Notes under the pieces: model-generated
The model's input: only the letters and a program-made list of their open reading frames with translations
What the model was told of the DNA's origin: nothing
Databases searched by the model: none
Translations under genes and position numbers: made by a program
In this document: positions 14,778 to 22,954 of the stretch, piece after piece
How positions within the stretch are numbered: position 1 is the first letter of the stretch
Layout: the number at the start of each line of letters is the position of its first letter
Origin: JBJXGF01 sp046153015
GTDB lineage: Bacteria > Actinomycetota > Acidimicrobiia > Acidimicrobiales > CAIXPF01
Assembly (NCBI GenBank): GCA_046153015.1
Contig: JBJXGF010000031.1
Coordinates: 1-44,223, forward strand
Reading direction: 5' to 3'
DNA: 44,223 bases

Positions 14778-15394
14778 CGCCGCGTCTTCGGCGCTGGTGT
14801 GCGGAGCCCGTCGAGAATCATGTCGACGAGCGCGGTCGCCGTGGCGGGGTCGAGCGGCGCGTGTTCGAGCAGCAGCCGGTACCACGCGGCGCCGAGCAGG
14901 GTGTCGACCACGAGACCGGGATCGGTTCCGGCACGGAGTTCGCCGCGCGCGATCCCTCGGTCGATGGCGGCGCGGATCGGGCCCCACCAGTGGCGGTGAA
15001 GCTCGACGTACTGGGGGTGGAACGTCGGGTCGAGTTGGGCTTCGGCCATCAACGTCTTGTTGGCGAGCGCCGTGCCGGATCGGAGATCGGCCTGCAACAT
15101 GAAGACAGGCTCGAGGATCGCCAGCAGGTCCCGCCGCACGTCCCCGGTGTCGGGCGGCTCGACCCGCTCGTCGCTCGCGTGTGTGAACGCTTCGAGCACC
15201 AGGGCCGGCTTCGACCCCTGCCACCATCGGTAGATCGTCTGCTTGCCGACACCCGCACGACGGGCGACCCCCTCGATCGTCAAGTGGCGGTAACCGACCG
15301 CTTCGAGGAGCTCGACCGTGGCATCGAGCACCGCCCGATGGCTGCGTTCGCTGCGACGGTCGGCATCCGGGACTTTCCCCACAACCTCGACCAT
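14774..15394 (-). CDS. TetR-family repressor
   Basis: A 206-residue protein from ATG 15394. The N-terminal HTH lies at about residues 18-62: RAVLDATVELLEAVGYRHLTIEGVARRAGVGKQTIYRWW. This is a strong TetR_N match. The ligand domain resembles the C-terminal type with DLRSGTALANKTLMAEAQLDP and VDTLLGAAWYRLLLEHAPLD. It is transcribed away from the SDR and permease genes, and two identical 17-bp palindromes fill the shared intergenic region, so it very likely represses both directions. The in-frame upstream extension to 15424 would overlap the first palindrome and is not favoured. Confidence 0.9.
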   Translation of the reverse strand: MVEVVGKVPDADRRSERSHRAVLDATVELLEAVGYRHLTIEGVARRAGVGKQTIYRWWQGSKPALVLEAFTHASDERVEPPDTGDVRRDLLAILEPVFMLQADLRSGTALANKTLMAEAQLDPTFHPQYVELHRHWWGPIRAAIDRGIARGELRAGTDPGLVVDTLLGAAWYRLLLEHAPLDPATATALVDMILDGLRTPAPKTRR

Positions 15395-15403
15395 ATCACT
15401 TGA

Positions 15404-15454
15404 CGAGACGCCCCGTCTCGCCACAGAATGTCCAGTGCGAGACGCCCCGTCTCG
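15404..15454. promoter_or_regulatory. Twin palindromic operators between TetR and SDR genes
   Basis: CGAGACGCCCCGTCTCG occurs twice, at 15404-15420 and 15438-15454, centre to centre 34 bp (about three helical turns). The first is 10 bp before the TetR start; the second is 30 bp before the SDR start. Identical palindromes beside a tetR gene are very probably its binding sites. Confidence 0.85.
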
Positions 15455-15483
15455 CCGAAGGTGTCGATCGAAGGAGTGCGCAC

Positions 15484-16197
15484 ATGGCCGAGCGAGCGTT
15501 GGTGACCGGAGCCGGGCGGGGCATCGGAGCGGAACTGGCTCGCCAGCTCGCAGCCATCGGATACGAGGTGCTGGTCGCCGGGCGCGATCTCGACGCGGCG
15601 GAGGTCGTGGCGTCGTCGCTGCGCGGCGACGGTCTGGCCGCCCGAGCCGTGCGACTCGACCTCGACGACGCGGCCAGCATCTCGTCCTTGGCCGAAGCGC
15701 TCGGCGACGAACCGCTCGATGTGCTGGTCAACAACGCCGCCGCGTTCGCCGACTGGTCCGAGACGGCATCCACCGCCGACCTCGACGCCGCGCGCGCGGT
15801 GATGGAGACCAACCTGTTGGGCACCTGGGCAGTCATCCAAGCCGCACTGCCCGCGCTGCGTCGATCCACCTCCGCACGAATCGTCAACGTCGGCAGCGGC
15901 TCGGGCTCCCACGGCGATTCGGCGTTCGGGCTCGCGGTCAACCCTGCGGCGGCGAGCTACGCCATCTCCAAAGCAGCCGTGCACGCCCTCACCGCGAAGC
16001 TCGCCACGGAGTTGTCCGCTGACGGCATCCGTGTCGACGCCGCCGACCCCGGCCTCACCGCGACCGCACCCGGCATGGAAGCCATGGGCGCCCGACCCAT
16101 CCCCGACGGCGCCCGCAGCATCATCGACGCCGTCCTGCGCGACCCGACCGCACCCACAGGCACATTCACACGCGACGGACACAACCTCCCGTGGTGA
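15484..16197 (+). CDS. Short-chain dehydrogenase/reductase (SDR)
   Basis: A 237-residue protein from ATG 15484. It has the Rossmann motif TGAGRGIG (residues 8-15), NNAA (about 82), catalytic Ser in the VGSGSGSHGD region and the YxxxK pair in YAISK (about 160-164). It is the first gene downstream of the TetR operators and its stop overlaps the permease start. The substrate is unknown. TetR control together with a permease of nucleobase or vitamin type suggests uptake and conversion of a small compound. Confidence 0.9.
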   Translation: MAERALVTGAGRGIGAELARQLAAIGYEVLVAGRDLDAAEVVASSLRGDGLAARAVRLDLDDAASISSLAEALGDEPLDVLVNNAAAFADWSETASTADLDAARAVMETNLLGTWAVIQAALPALRRSTSARIVNVGSGSGSHGDSAFGLAVNPAAASYAISKAAVHALTAKLATELSADGIRVDAADPGLTATAPGMEAMGARPIPDGARSIIDAVLRDPTAPTGTFTRDGHNLPW

Positions 16198-17576
16198 GTT
16201 CGAACGGCCGGCGACGGGTTTTCGCCCTCGAGCGCCACGGACTCGACCCCATCCCCGAGGATCGCCGAACACTCAGCCTGCGCGGGCTGTTCGACACCTG
16301 GGTGGGCTCGAACCTGTCGCCGCTCACAGTGTCACTCGGCGTGTTCATCTACGCGCTCGGGCTTCCCGTCTTAGCGGGGTTCGTTGCAGTCTTCATCGGC
16401 TGCTGCGGGTTCGCGCTTGCCGGCATCGGTGCCGTCGCCGGCACACGGACGGGACTTCCGAACCAGCGGCTCAGTGAGCGCACCTTCGGTCCCACCAACC
16501 GGATCAACGCGCTCCTCAGTTGGTTGCTCACGATGACGTTCCAGGTCTTCAACCTCGTCGCGGCAGCCCTGGCCGCGTCTGCGCTGTTCGATCTGTCCGG
16601 CGTCGGCTCCGGGGACTCGTGGCGGTTCGCCGCGGTCACGACCGTGTTCGCCGTCACCGCGCTGTTCTCGGTGTACGGCCACGCTGTCGTGGTGTGGGCG
16701 CAGAAGCCCCTCGGGATCGCGCTCGGCATCTGCGCGCTGCTCATGTTGGCAACGACACTTGGCGACGTCACGCCCACCACCGCCTCGGCAGAAACGTCCG
16801 GCGACCTCCGTGCCTGGACGATTGCCGTTGGATTGGTGTTTGCGTCGACCCTCGGCTATGTCCTCGTACCGGCCGACTTCTCGAGATACCTGCCGAGCGC
16901 GACGCCGGCACGTTCGATCGTGCGCGCCACCGTGGCAGGGTGCCTGATTCCCAACCTCGGCCTGATGGGCGTCGGCATCCTCCTCGCAGCGACTGGGGAC
17001 GTCGCAGCGCTGGGGGCCGATCCCATCGGGGGAACAAGGTCGCTGCTTCCGGGATGGCTGTACGTCGCCTGGTGCGTCGTGGCGTTGGCGGGATGTGTCG
17101 CCAACAACTCGGTGATCGCGTATTCGTCCGGGCTGTCCGCCCAAACGGCAGGCCTCCCACTCCGGCGATGGCAGGCAACGCTTGTCGACGCAACGGTCGC
17201 CTTCACCGGAACGTGCTTCATCCTCTTCGGCGGACGCGGGGACCTGCTGGACTGGTTGACCGTGGCGGTGTCGACGTCGGTCGTCTGGCTCGGACCCTAC
17301 GCTGCGGTCTGGATCAGCGATCTGCTGCTGGCCAACCGTCGACACGCTCCGATCAGCGATGGGCCGGTGGCTGACCGTCGGATGGCGGCATGGGCCGCAA
17401 TGGCAAGTGGCACTGTTTCAGCGGTGCCGTTCCTCTCGCACTCCAAGTGGACGGGTCCTGCGGCCGAGGCCCTCGGATCGATCGATCTCGCGTGGTGCGT
17501 CGGCCCGGCTGTCGGGGCCATCGTGTACGTAGCGGCCAATGCTGTCGTGGAGCGACGAACGGCAGGCCCGGCATAG
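16191..17576 (+). CDS. NCS1-family nucleobase/cation symporter (cytosine-permease-like)
   Basis: A 461-residue membrane protein with about 12 hydrophobic segments. The cytoplasmic start RRVFALERHGLDPIPEDRRTLSLRGLFDTWVGSNLSPLT is the typical NCS1 entry with the GLFDTWVGSN block. Segments such as FNLVAAALAASALF and PYAAVWISDLLL follow. NCS1 carriers import purines, cytosine, uracil, allantoin or thiamine with protons or sodium. Two GTG codons in tandem (16191 and 16194) are both possible starts and overlap the SDR stop, so translation is coupled. It is probably under the same TetR control. Confidence 0.88.
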   Translation: MVSSNGRRRVFALERHGLDPIPEDRRTLSLRGLFDTWVGSNLSPLTVSLGVFIYALGLPVLAGFVAVFIGCCGFALAGIGAVAGTRTGLPNQRLSERTFGPTNRINALLSWLLTMTFQVFNLVAAALAASALFDLSGVGSGDSWRFAAVTTVFAVTALFSVYGHAVVVWAQKPLGIALGICALLMLATTLGDVTPTTASAETSGDLRAWTIAVGLVFASTLGYVLVPADFSRYLPSATPARSIVRATVAGCLIPNLGLMGVGILLAATGDVAALGADPIGGTRSLLPGWLYVAWCVVALAGCVANNSVIAYSSGLSAQTAGLPLRRWQATLVDATVAFTGTCFILFGGRGDLLDWLTVAVSTSVVWLGPYAAVWISDLLLANRRHAPISDGPVADRRMAAWAAMASGTVSAVPFLSHSKWTGPAAEALGSIDLAWCVGPAVGAIVYVAANAVVERRTAGPA

Positions 17577-17649
17577 CTCGAAGAAGGTCGATGGCCCAAC
17601 CAGTCCGGCTCAGCCCCGCAGCTGCAAGCACTCCGTTCCACAGCAACGC

Positions 17650-18079
17650 TCACCCGGTCCACGGGAGATAGAGGCTCATGGCCGTCGCGCTCGACCGAAA
17701 CCCGGCACGCTCGTACAGCGGTCGGGACATCCTCAGGCGATGAGAACAAGCCGACAAACGAGCCGGACGGGGCAACCGCTCTGACTTGCTCGATGAGTGA
17801 CGCCACGATCGCAGTGCCGACACCGAGCGAGTGAAAGGCCGGGTCGACGGCGACGTCCTGGAGATAGAAGAAGATCGCGCCGTCACCCATCACCCGGCCC
17901 ATGCCGATGGCGCGACCGTCGAGGATCGCGGTCGAGAAGGCCAGCGACGCCGCCAGCGCTCGACGTGCCCGATCCTCGTTCGCGTAACGCTCCCAACCAA
18001 CCGCCCGGCAGAGTCGTGCGTACTCCGCCGGCGTCGGCGCGAGCGTCGTCATCTCCCAGCGTCCGGGCGTGTCGGTCAT
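17650..18079 (-). pseudogene. GNAT acetyltransferase, frameshift near the C-terminus
   Basis: From about 18079 the frame reads AEYARLCRAVGWERYANEDR, AIGMGRVMGDGAIFFYLQDVAVDPAFHSLGVGTAIVASLI, the acetyl-CoA pocket of GNAT enzymes, and FVGLFSSPEDVP. The end that families of this kind share, LYERAGFRSSATAMSLYLPW, is in the next frame (stop at 17650). One extra base near 17720 breaks it. In the original frame the protein would run on to 17297 through the permease gene on the other strand. It is either a recent indel or a sequencing error. Confidence 0.75.
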
Positions 18080-18164
18080 CGCCGCAACCTACAAGCCGAT
18101 CGCTGCCGCTCGTCGTGCAGCCGCATTGCATGCGAGCGGCCGCACCTCGCCCGGACCAACCTGC

Positions 18165-18668
18165 TCAGCGACGCGATTGACGGACCGCGAGGACGAGGCT
18201 CGGGGCGCCGAGCAGGAGCGCGAACACCGTCCAGTAGACGGCACTGACCTCCTCGTAGCCGAACTCGATGGTGGCCCGGTCGGAGAAGGCGACCGGGAGC
18301 AGTGCCGCATTGGCGCCCAGGAACACGACGATGGCCACGAGCCGGAACGCGTCGACGTACACCGAGTCGCGGTCGCGACGCATCCGTTCATCGAGCACAT
18401 GGTCCGGTAGATCGGCGGCACTGCGAACCGCCACACGCAACCACAGGTAGACACCGACCACGCCGAACACTGCGAGGACGCCGACGATCGAGCCCCCGAG
18501 GATCCAGCACAACGGCACCGCGACGGTGACGCTCACGTAGACGGCCGCAACGGCACGCAGCGCTCGCGGGGTCCGCAGTCGATCGTACGACGTGTCGTCC
18601 AGCATCCTGGCGCCGCTCTCGGCGACCATCTCACGGTTGCGTTCTGCCGCAGCAGACCAACGAGACAT
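18165..18668 (-). CDS. Small multi-pass membrane protein, unknown function
   Basis: A 167-residue protein from ATG 18668. After a polar N-terminus (about 1-35) come four hydrophobic stretches: about 37-60, 62-85 (VGVLAVFGVVGVYLWLRVAV), 108-128 (FRLVAIVVFLGANAALLPVA) and 140-162. It follows an XRE regulator by 9 bp in the same direction. Pairs of a short XRE regulator and a small membrane protein of this layout are common in actinobacteria, without known function. Confidence 0.75.
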   Translation of the reverse strand: MSRWSAAAERNREMVAESGARMLDDTSYDRLRTPRALRAVAAVYVSVTVAVPLCWILGGSIVGVLAVFGVVGVYLWLRVAVRSAADLPDHVLDERMRRDRDSVYVDAFRLVAIVVFLGANAALLPVAFSDRATIEFGYEEVSAVYWTVFALLLGAPSLVLAVRQSRR

Positions 18669-18677
18669 CGCTGCTCC

Positions 18678-18947
18678 TCACTCGTCCACGCGCCGTGCGG
18701 GCGCGTCCGACACGCCGGACGGGTCCAGCCAGAACAGCTCTTCGACGCGGCGCCCGAGCAGGTGCGAGATCCGCAAGGCGAGCGCGAGGCTCGGGCTGTA
18801 TTCGCTGCGCTCGAGGTAGCCGACGGTCTGGTAATGGACGCCGACCGCATCTGCGACCTGTTGCCTGCTGAGCTGACACCGTTCGCGCACCTCGGCGATG
18901 CAGTTCTGCACCCGCTCGCCATCGGCGGTTCTCGGCTTCCGACCCAC
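18678..18947 (-). CDS. XRE-family HTH regulator
   Basis: An 89-residue protein from GTG 18947. The HTH covers about residues 18-70: CIAEVRERCQLSRQQVADAV, then HYQTVGYLERSEYSPSLALA and LRISHLLGRRVEELFWLD. This resembles small YgzD-like regulators. It heads a two-gene unit with the membrane protein. A perfect 18-bp palindrome lies 12 bp upstream and is the probable autoregulatory site. A GTG two codons earlier (18953) is also possible. Confidence 0.85.
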   Translation of the reverse strand: MGRKPRTADGERVQNCIAEVRERCQLSRQQVADAVGVHYQTVGYLERSEYSPSLALALRISHLLGRRVEELFWLDPSGVSDAPARRVDE

Positions 18948-18958
18948 GAGCACAGTAT

Positions 18959-18976
18959 GAATGCTACATAGCATTC
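18959..18976. promoter_or_regulatory. 18-bp palindrome upstream of the XRE regulator
   Basis: GAATGCTACATAGCATTC: 8-bp arms with a 2-bp centre, AT-rich in a GC-rich background, immediately upstream of the regulator start. Probable operator and promoter region. Confidence 0.65.
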
Positions 18977-19167
18977 TTGCAACATGCCCGGGTTGACCAA
19001 GCGCTGCTCGTGCTTTCACGCCCACGTCTCGTCGAACGCTCGCAGGGTCGTCCACGTTCGACGCCTGCACGCCCGGTGGTCGTGGTGCACCCGTTCGGGC
19101 GTGAATCTTTGATGAACCACCGAGCACGGCCACGCACCGGGCGCGCCACCCCAGTACCGTCGTATAT

Positions 19168-19968
19168 GTGGATCTGCGCAGGTTGCGCTACTTCCTCGTG
19201 CTTGCGGAGGAACTGAACTTCCAGCGGGCAGCGATGCGCGTACCGATGGCCCAGTCCAGCCTGTCCGAGCAGATCGCCAAGTTGGAGGCCGAGCTCGGCA
19301 CGTCGTTGCTCGTACGAAGGCCACGGAGCTGCGAACTGACGGCCGCCGGCCGGCAACTCGTCGAACTCGGCCCAGATCTGCTGGCCGAAGCCGCAGCCGT
19401 GGCTGCGACCGTGAAGCCATCACCCGGACCCGGGCCCGAGGCACTGATGTCACGCCGGCAGTACGACGCAGTGCTGGGGGTCGTCGAGGACGTCGCTGGA
19501 GCGACGTCGCCGGCTGATCTGGCAGACCGACTGTTCGGCTCGGTGTCGAGCCGATTCGGCTACGGCAACCTCGGGGTGGGCTACCTGATGGCCGACGGGA
19601 CGACGGGTGGTCTGTTCAGCGATCACCCACCGGACTTGTTCGACTGGTGGTTGGAGAACGAGATGGCCGAGGACCCGCTGGAGTCACCCGAGGCCGTCCG
19701 AGATGAGCAGCGCGACGGGGTGTGTTCGTTGAGCCGTCTGCCGGCCGAACTCGGCGGTGGGGAGGTCGCCGGCCAGATGCGGCGGCGGCTCCACGCCGAG
19801 GACATCGCCAACATCCATCTCCTCGATGGCGGCAACTACGTGGGTTTCCAGGTCAACGTCGACCACACCTTCGACGCATCGGAGTATGCGGCGCTGGGAC
19901 GGCTGGGACGGGCTCTGCAGTCGGCGATTCGGTTCAGCGAGCCGTCGCAACGACGACCCGCGCACTGA
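19168..19968 (+). CDS. Chimeric regulator: LysR-type HTH fused to a GAF-like domain
   Basis: A 266-residue protein from GTG 19168. Residues 1-85 are a LysR winged helix (LRRLRYFLVLAEELNFQRAA, AQSSLSEQIAKLEAELGTSL, LLVRRPRSCELTAAGRQLVE), nearly the same as in the LysR protein at 27699-28622. In place of the periplasmic-binding-like effector domain there is a segment (about 95-260) with SRRQYDAVLGVVEDVAGATSPADLADRLF, LGVGYLMADG and LLDGGNYVGFQVN. It looks like a GAF-type sensor as found before LuxR-type regulators. No LuxR HTH follows. The reading frame is intact across the junction, so this may be a genuine fusion. Confidence 0.75.
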   Translation: MDLRRLRYFLVLAEELNFQRAAMRVPMAQSSLSEQIAKLEAELGTSLLVRRPRSCELTAAGRQLVELGPDLLAEAAAVAATVKPSPGPGPEALMSRRQYDAVLGVVEDVAGATSPADLADRLFGSVSSRFGYGNLGVGYLMADGTTGGLFSDHPPDLFDWWLENEMAEDPLESPEAVRDEQRDGVCSLSRLPAELGGGEVAGQMRRRLHAEDIANIHLLDGGNYVGFQVNVDHTFDASEYAALGRLGRALQSAIRFSEPSQRRPAH

Positions 19969-20157
19969 TCGCCGCCCGGACCGTCCCAGCCGCAGGGTCG
20001 TCGTGTACGGGCGTTCCGAGGTGCTGCCCTGTACGCGCAGCAGCTCCGGCAGTGTGGGCCGCCGGAGCTACCGCGAGACGGATCGGTGCAGTCGTCGATG
20101 TTTCGTGAGTCATCACCGCGGGCCTGTTCCCTGACCGCGGGAGGGTCGTGCGAGGGC

Positions 20158-21276
20158 TCAGTGGAGGGTGGCGACGAACTCCCGAAGATCCGCTGCGACG
20201 ATGTCGGGCTTCTCCCACTCTGGGAAGTGTCCGCCTCGCCCCGCCTCGGTCCAGCGGGTCACGGGCCCCGACCGCTCGACCCACTCGCGGGGTGTGGCGA
20301 ACATGTCGCCGGAGAACTGCAGGCGAGCGGACGGGGCCATGACGGCTCCCCACGAACCGGGGTCTCGTGCCGTCTCGTAGTAGAGACGCATGGAGGAGTT
20401 AATGGTCTCGGTGACCCAGTAGATCGTGAGGTTGGTGAGGAGGTCGTCGCGTGAGACGGCGGTCTCGAGATCGCCGTCGTGGTCGGTCCAGCGCCAGAAC
20501 TTCTCGACGATCCATGACGCGAGGCCGGCGGGCGAGTCGTTGAGCGCGGCGGCAACCGTCTGTGGCTTCGACGAGTGCATCTGGGCGTAGGCCATCTCGG
20601 TCTGCATCCAGCGTTGTGCGTTGGCGACGAACTCCTGCTCGGCTGCGGTCAGGTCGCTGGGCACGTCCATCAGGAACGGGTTGGTCCCGGACGTGTGGAT
20701 GGCGACGACGGCGGCGGGCTGCGCGATGGCCATCTGCGTGGCGACGCCGGCGCCGAGATCGGTGGCGCGAATCGCGTAACGGTCGTAGCCGAGCCCGGTC
20801 ATCAGGTCGTGGAACAGCTCACCGATCTTGCCGACGCTCATGCCGCGCTGCGCTGGCCGGTCGCTGAAGCCGTAGCCCGGCAACGACGGTACGACGGCGT
20901 GGAACGCGGCGCCAGGAGCCGAGGTGTCGGTGAGCATCGGAATGATCTGTTCCATCTGCACGAACGATGACGGCCACCCGTGGAGGAGCAGCAGGGGTGT
21001 GGCGCCGGGATCAGCGCTCTGCTCGTGCACGAAGTGCACGCCCGTGTCACCGATGTCGGCTCGGAACTGCGCCAGCTCGTTGAGGCGGGCCTCGGCCTTG
21101 CGCCAGTCGTACGAGTCGCGCCAGTGCTCGACGAGGTCACGGAGATAGTCGGCGTTGGTGCCGTAGTCCCATCCCGCCTCTGCGACGGAGTCGGCGAAGC
21201 GTGTGGCGGCGAGGCGACGATGGAGGTCGTCGAGGACTGCTTGGGGGACGTCGATCGAGAACGGTTGTGTCTTCAC
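20158..21276 (-). CDS. Epoxide hydrolase (EHN domain plus alpha/beta hydrolase)
   Basis: A 372-residue protein from GTG 21276. The N-terminal EHN domain (FSIDVPQAVLDDLHRRLAATRF, about 5-110) precedes an alpha/beta-hydrolase core. The oxyanion-hole motif HGWP is near residue 130, the nucleophile Asp lies in ATDLGAG and the catalytic His in GRGGHFPEWEKP. This is the arrangement of microsomal-type epoxide hydrolases, which open epoxides to diols. Its start overlaps the MFS transporter stop by four bases, so the two are one operon. The substrate is unknown. Confidence 0.88.
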   Translation of the reverse strand: MKTQPFSIDVPQAVLDDLHRRLAATRFADSVAEAGWDYGTNADYLRDLVEHWRDSYDWRKAEARLNELAQFRADIGDTGVHFVHEQSADPGATPLLLLHGWPSSFVQMEQIIPMLTDTSAPGAAFHAVVPSLPGYGFSDRPAQRGMSVGKIGELFHDLMTGLGYDRYAIRATDLGAGVATQMAIAQPAAVVAIHTSGTNPFLMDVPSDLTAAEQEFVANAQRWMQTEMAYAQMHSSKPQTVAAALNDSPAGLASWIVEKFWRWTDHDGDLETAVSRDDLLTNLTIYWVTETINSSMRLYYETARDPGSWGAVMAPSARLQFSGDMFATPREWVERSGPVTRWTEAGRGGHFPEWEKPDIVAADLREFVATLH

Positions 21277-22721
21277 TGGGTTGGCTGCCTTTCGTTGATG
21301 TGGTGTGCGGTGGACGTGGAGCGGTTCGATGATCGAAGCGCGAGGTGTGCGGTGACGGCTGACACAACGGCAACGACGGCCGCGACGGTCCACGCCGCCT
21401 GGTAGCCGTCGACGGCCGCTCGGGCCGCGTCACCGGTGGTGCGGCCCGCGGTCGTGGCCACGGCGACCAGCGCTGCGATGCCGAGCGAGAAGCCGAGCTG
21501 ATTGCTCGTGTTGATCAGTCCGGATGCTGTGCCCGTGTCGTCAGGGGCGACACCGTCGTTTGCTGCCACTGTCACGGCGACGAACGCGCCGCCGACACCC
21601 GCACCGAACAGCAGGAACGGCGCGACGATGTCTCGGACGTAGCCGCTGTCCAGGCCGAGCCGAGCGAGCAGCACGAACCCGGCGCCCATCGACAGGAACG
21701 ACGCCACGAGTACGACACGAGGTCCGAGACGACCCATCAGCCGCCCGGCCAGATTGCTCGCGATGAGCGCCGTGAGCGTCAACGGGAGCACTGCCAGACC
21801 GGTCCGCAACGCGCTGTAGCCGAGCGACCCCTGCAGGTAGAGCGATGTGAAGAAGCTCTGGCCGGCAATGAGAGCGGCCACGGCGAGACCCGCAACGTTC
21901 GCCGCCAGCACCGAGCCGGTGCGCAGCACTCGGGGCGGAACGAGCGGGCTCACCGTGTGGCGTTGAACGACGACGAACAGCCCGAGGCCACCACCGGAGC
22001 CGGCGAGCAGCGCGACGGTCGTGGGATCGGCCCATCCTGACGTCGGTCCTGCCGTCAATCCTTGGATCAGTGCGGCCAGCCCTCCGGTCAGCAGCACCGC
22101 GCCGGCGACGTCGAACCGCCCCGTCGAGCGAGCATCGACGCGAGGCAGCACGAGCCGAGTAGCGAGCGCGAGTCCGCCGGCCACCGGGACGTTCACGTAG
22201 AAGATCCACGGCCAGCCGGGACCATCGGTGAGTAGACCGCCGAGCAACAATCCTGCGGCGCCGCCGGCGGCGGACGCGGCCCCCCAGACCCCGAGCGCCC
22301 GCTGCCGAGCTTCGTCCTCGGGGAACGACTCTGTCAGCAGCGCCAGCGCAGTGGGCGAGATCAGTGCTGCCGCGGCCCCTTGGATCGACCGGCCGATCAG
22401 GATCACTGCCTCATTCGACGCGAGGCCGCACAGGACCGACGCTGCTGCGAACAGCACGAGCCCGACCCGCATCGTGCGTGCCCGACCGAACCGGTCGCCG
22501 ACTCGTGCTCCGACCACGAGCAACCCACCGAACGTCAGCGCGTAGAGCGACACGACGTACTGCAGATGCGCCTGCGTCATCGCGAGATCCCGGCCGATGG
22601 CGGGCAAGGCAACCGACACGATCGACGCGTCGAGGACCACGAGGAACTGCGAGGCCACCAGGACCGGCAGTGTGAACCTGCTGACCGCCGGTCGTGCGCC
22701 AGCCGAAACGAGACTTGTCAT
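21273..22721 (-). CDS. MFS drug-efflux transporter, DHA2 (14-TM) type
   Basis: A 482-residue membrane protein from ATG 22721 with about 14 hydrophobic segments. Motif D1-like LDASIVSVALPAIGRDL is in TM1, motif A-like GARVGDRFGRARTM lies between TM2 and TM3, and GRSIQGAAAALISPTALALL is the motif C region. This is the pattern of proton-driven multidrug exporters such as EmrB/QacA. It is the first gene of the unit that continues with the epoxide hydrolase. A palindrome in the divergent region upstream (22755-22775) probably controls it. Confidence 0.9.
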   Translation of the reverse strand: MTSLVSAGARPAVSRFTLPVLVASQFLVVLDASIVSVALPAIGRDLAMTQAHLQYVVSLYALTFGGLLVVGARVGDRFGRARTMRVGLVLFAAASVLCGLASNEAVILIGRSIQGAAAALISPTALALLTESFPEDEARQRALGVWGAASAAGGAAGLLLGGLLTDGPGWPWIFYVNVPVAGGLALATRLVLPRVDARSTGRFDVAGAVLLTGGLAALIQGLTAGPTSGWADPTTVALLAGSGGGLGLFVVVQRHTVSPLVPPRVLRTGSVLAANVAGLAVAALIAGQSFFTSLYLQGSLGYSALRTGLAVLPLTLTALIASNLAGRLMGRLGPRVVLVASFLSMGAGFVLLARLGLDSGYVRDIVAPFLLFGAGVGGAFVAVTVAANDGVAPDDTGTASGLINTSNQLGFSLGIAALVAVATTAGRTTGDAARAAVDGYQAAWTVAAVVAVVSAVTAHLALRSSNRSTSTAHHINERQPTQ

Positions 22722-22754
22722 GGCTCACATGACGCCGCAGATCGCGGGCTGCGA

Positions 22755-22775
22755 GCAATCGGAAGTTCCGATTGC
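22755..22775. promoter_or_regulatory. Palindrome in the MFS/bestrophin divergent region
   Basis: GCAATCGGAA and its mirror TTCCGATTGC flank a single G, a 21-bp near-perfect dyad 33 bp upstream of the MFS start. Probable operator. No regulator gene is adjacent, so the binding protein is unknown; the LysR-GAF gene at 19168 is a candidate. Confidence 0.6.
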
Positions 22776-22954
22776 TTCCCGTGGTCGCGCAGCAGCCCAA
22801 TAGCGCTCGTGGACAACCACTTCGATGAGACCGACCATGTCGGGGCACGAATGACGCCGCGGCACCGTCGGGCCGGCCGCACCCTGCACGCTCCTTCTGC
22901 GATGTCGTCACCTGACGTCCACGGGTTGCGTTCGCTGACGTCTGGAGGGCTTCG

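Noticed and set aside
17297..17649. Extended C-terminus of the acetyltransferase frame
   Set aside because: The extension overlaps the NCS1 permease 3' end antisense, and the true C-terminus is found in the next frame, so it results from a frameshift.
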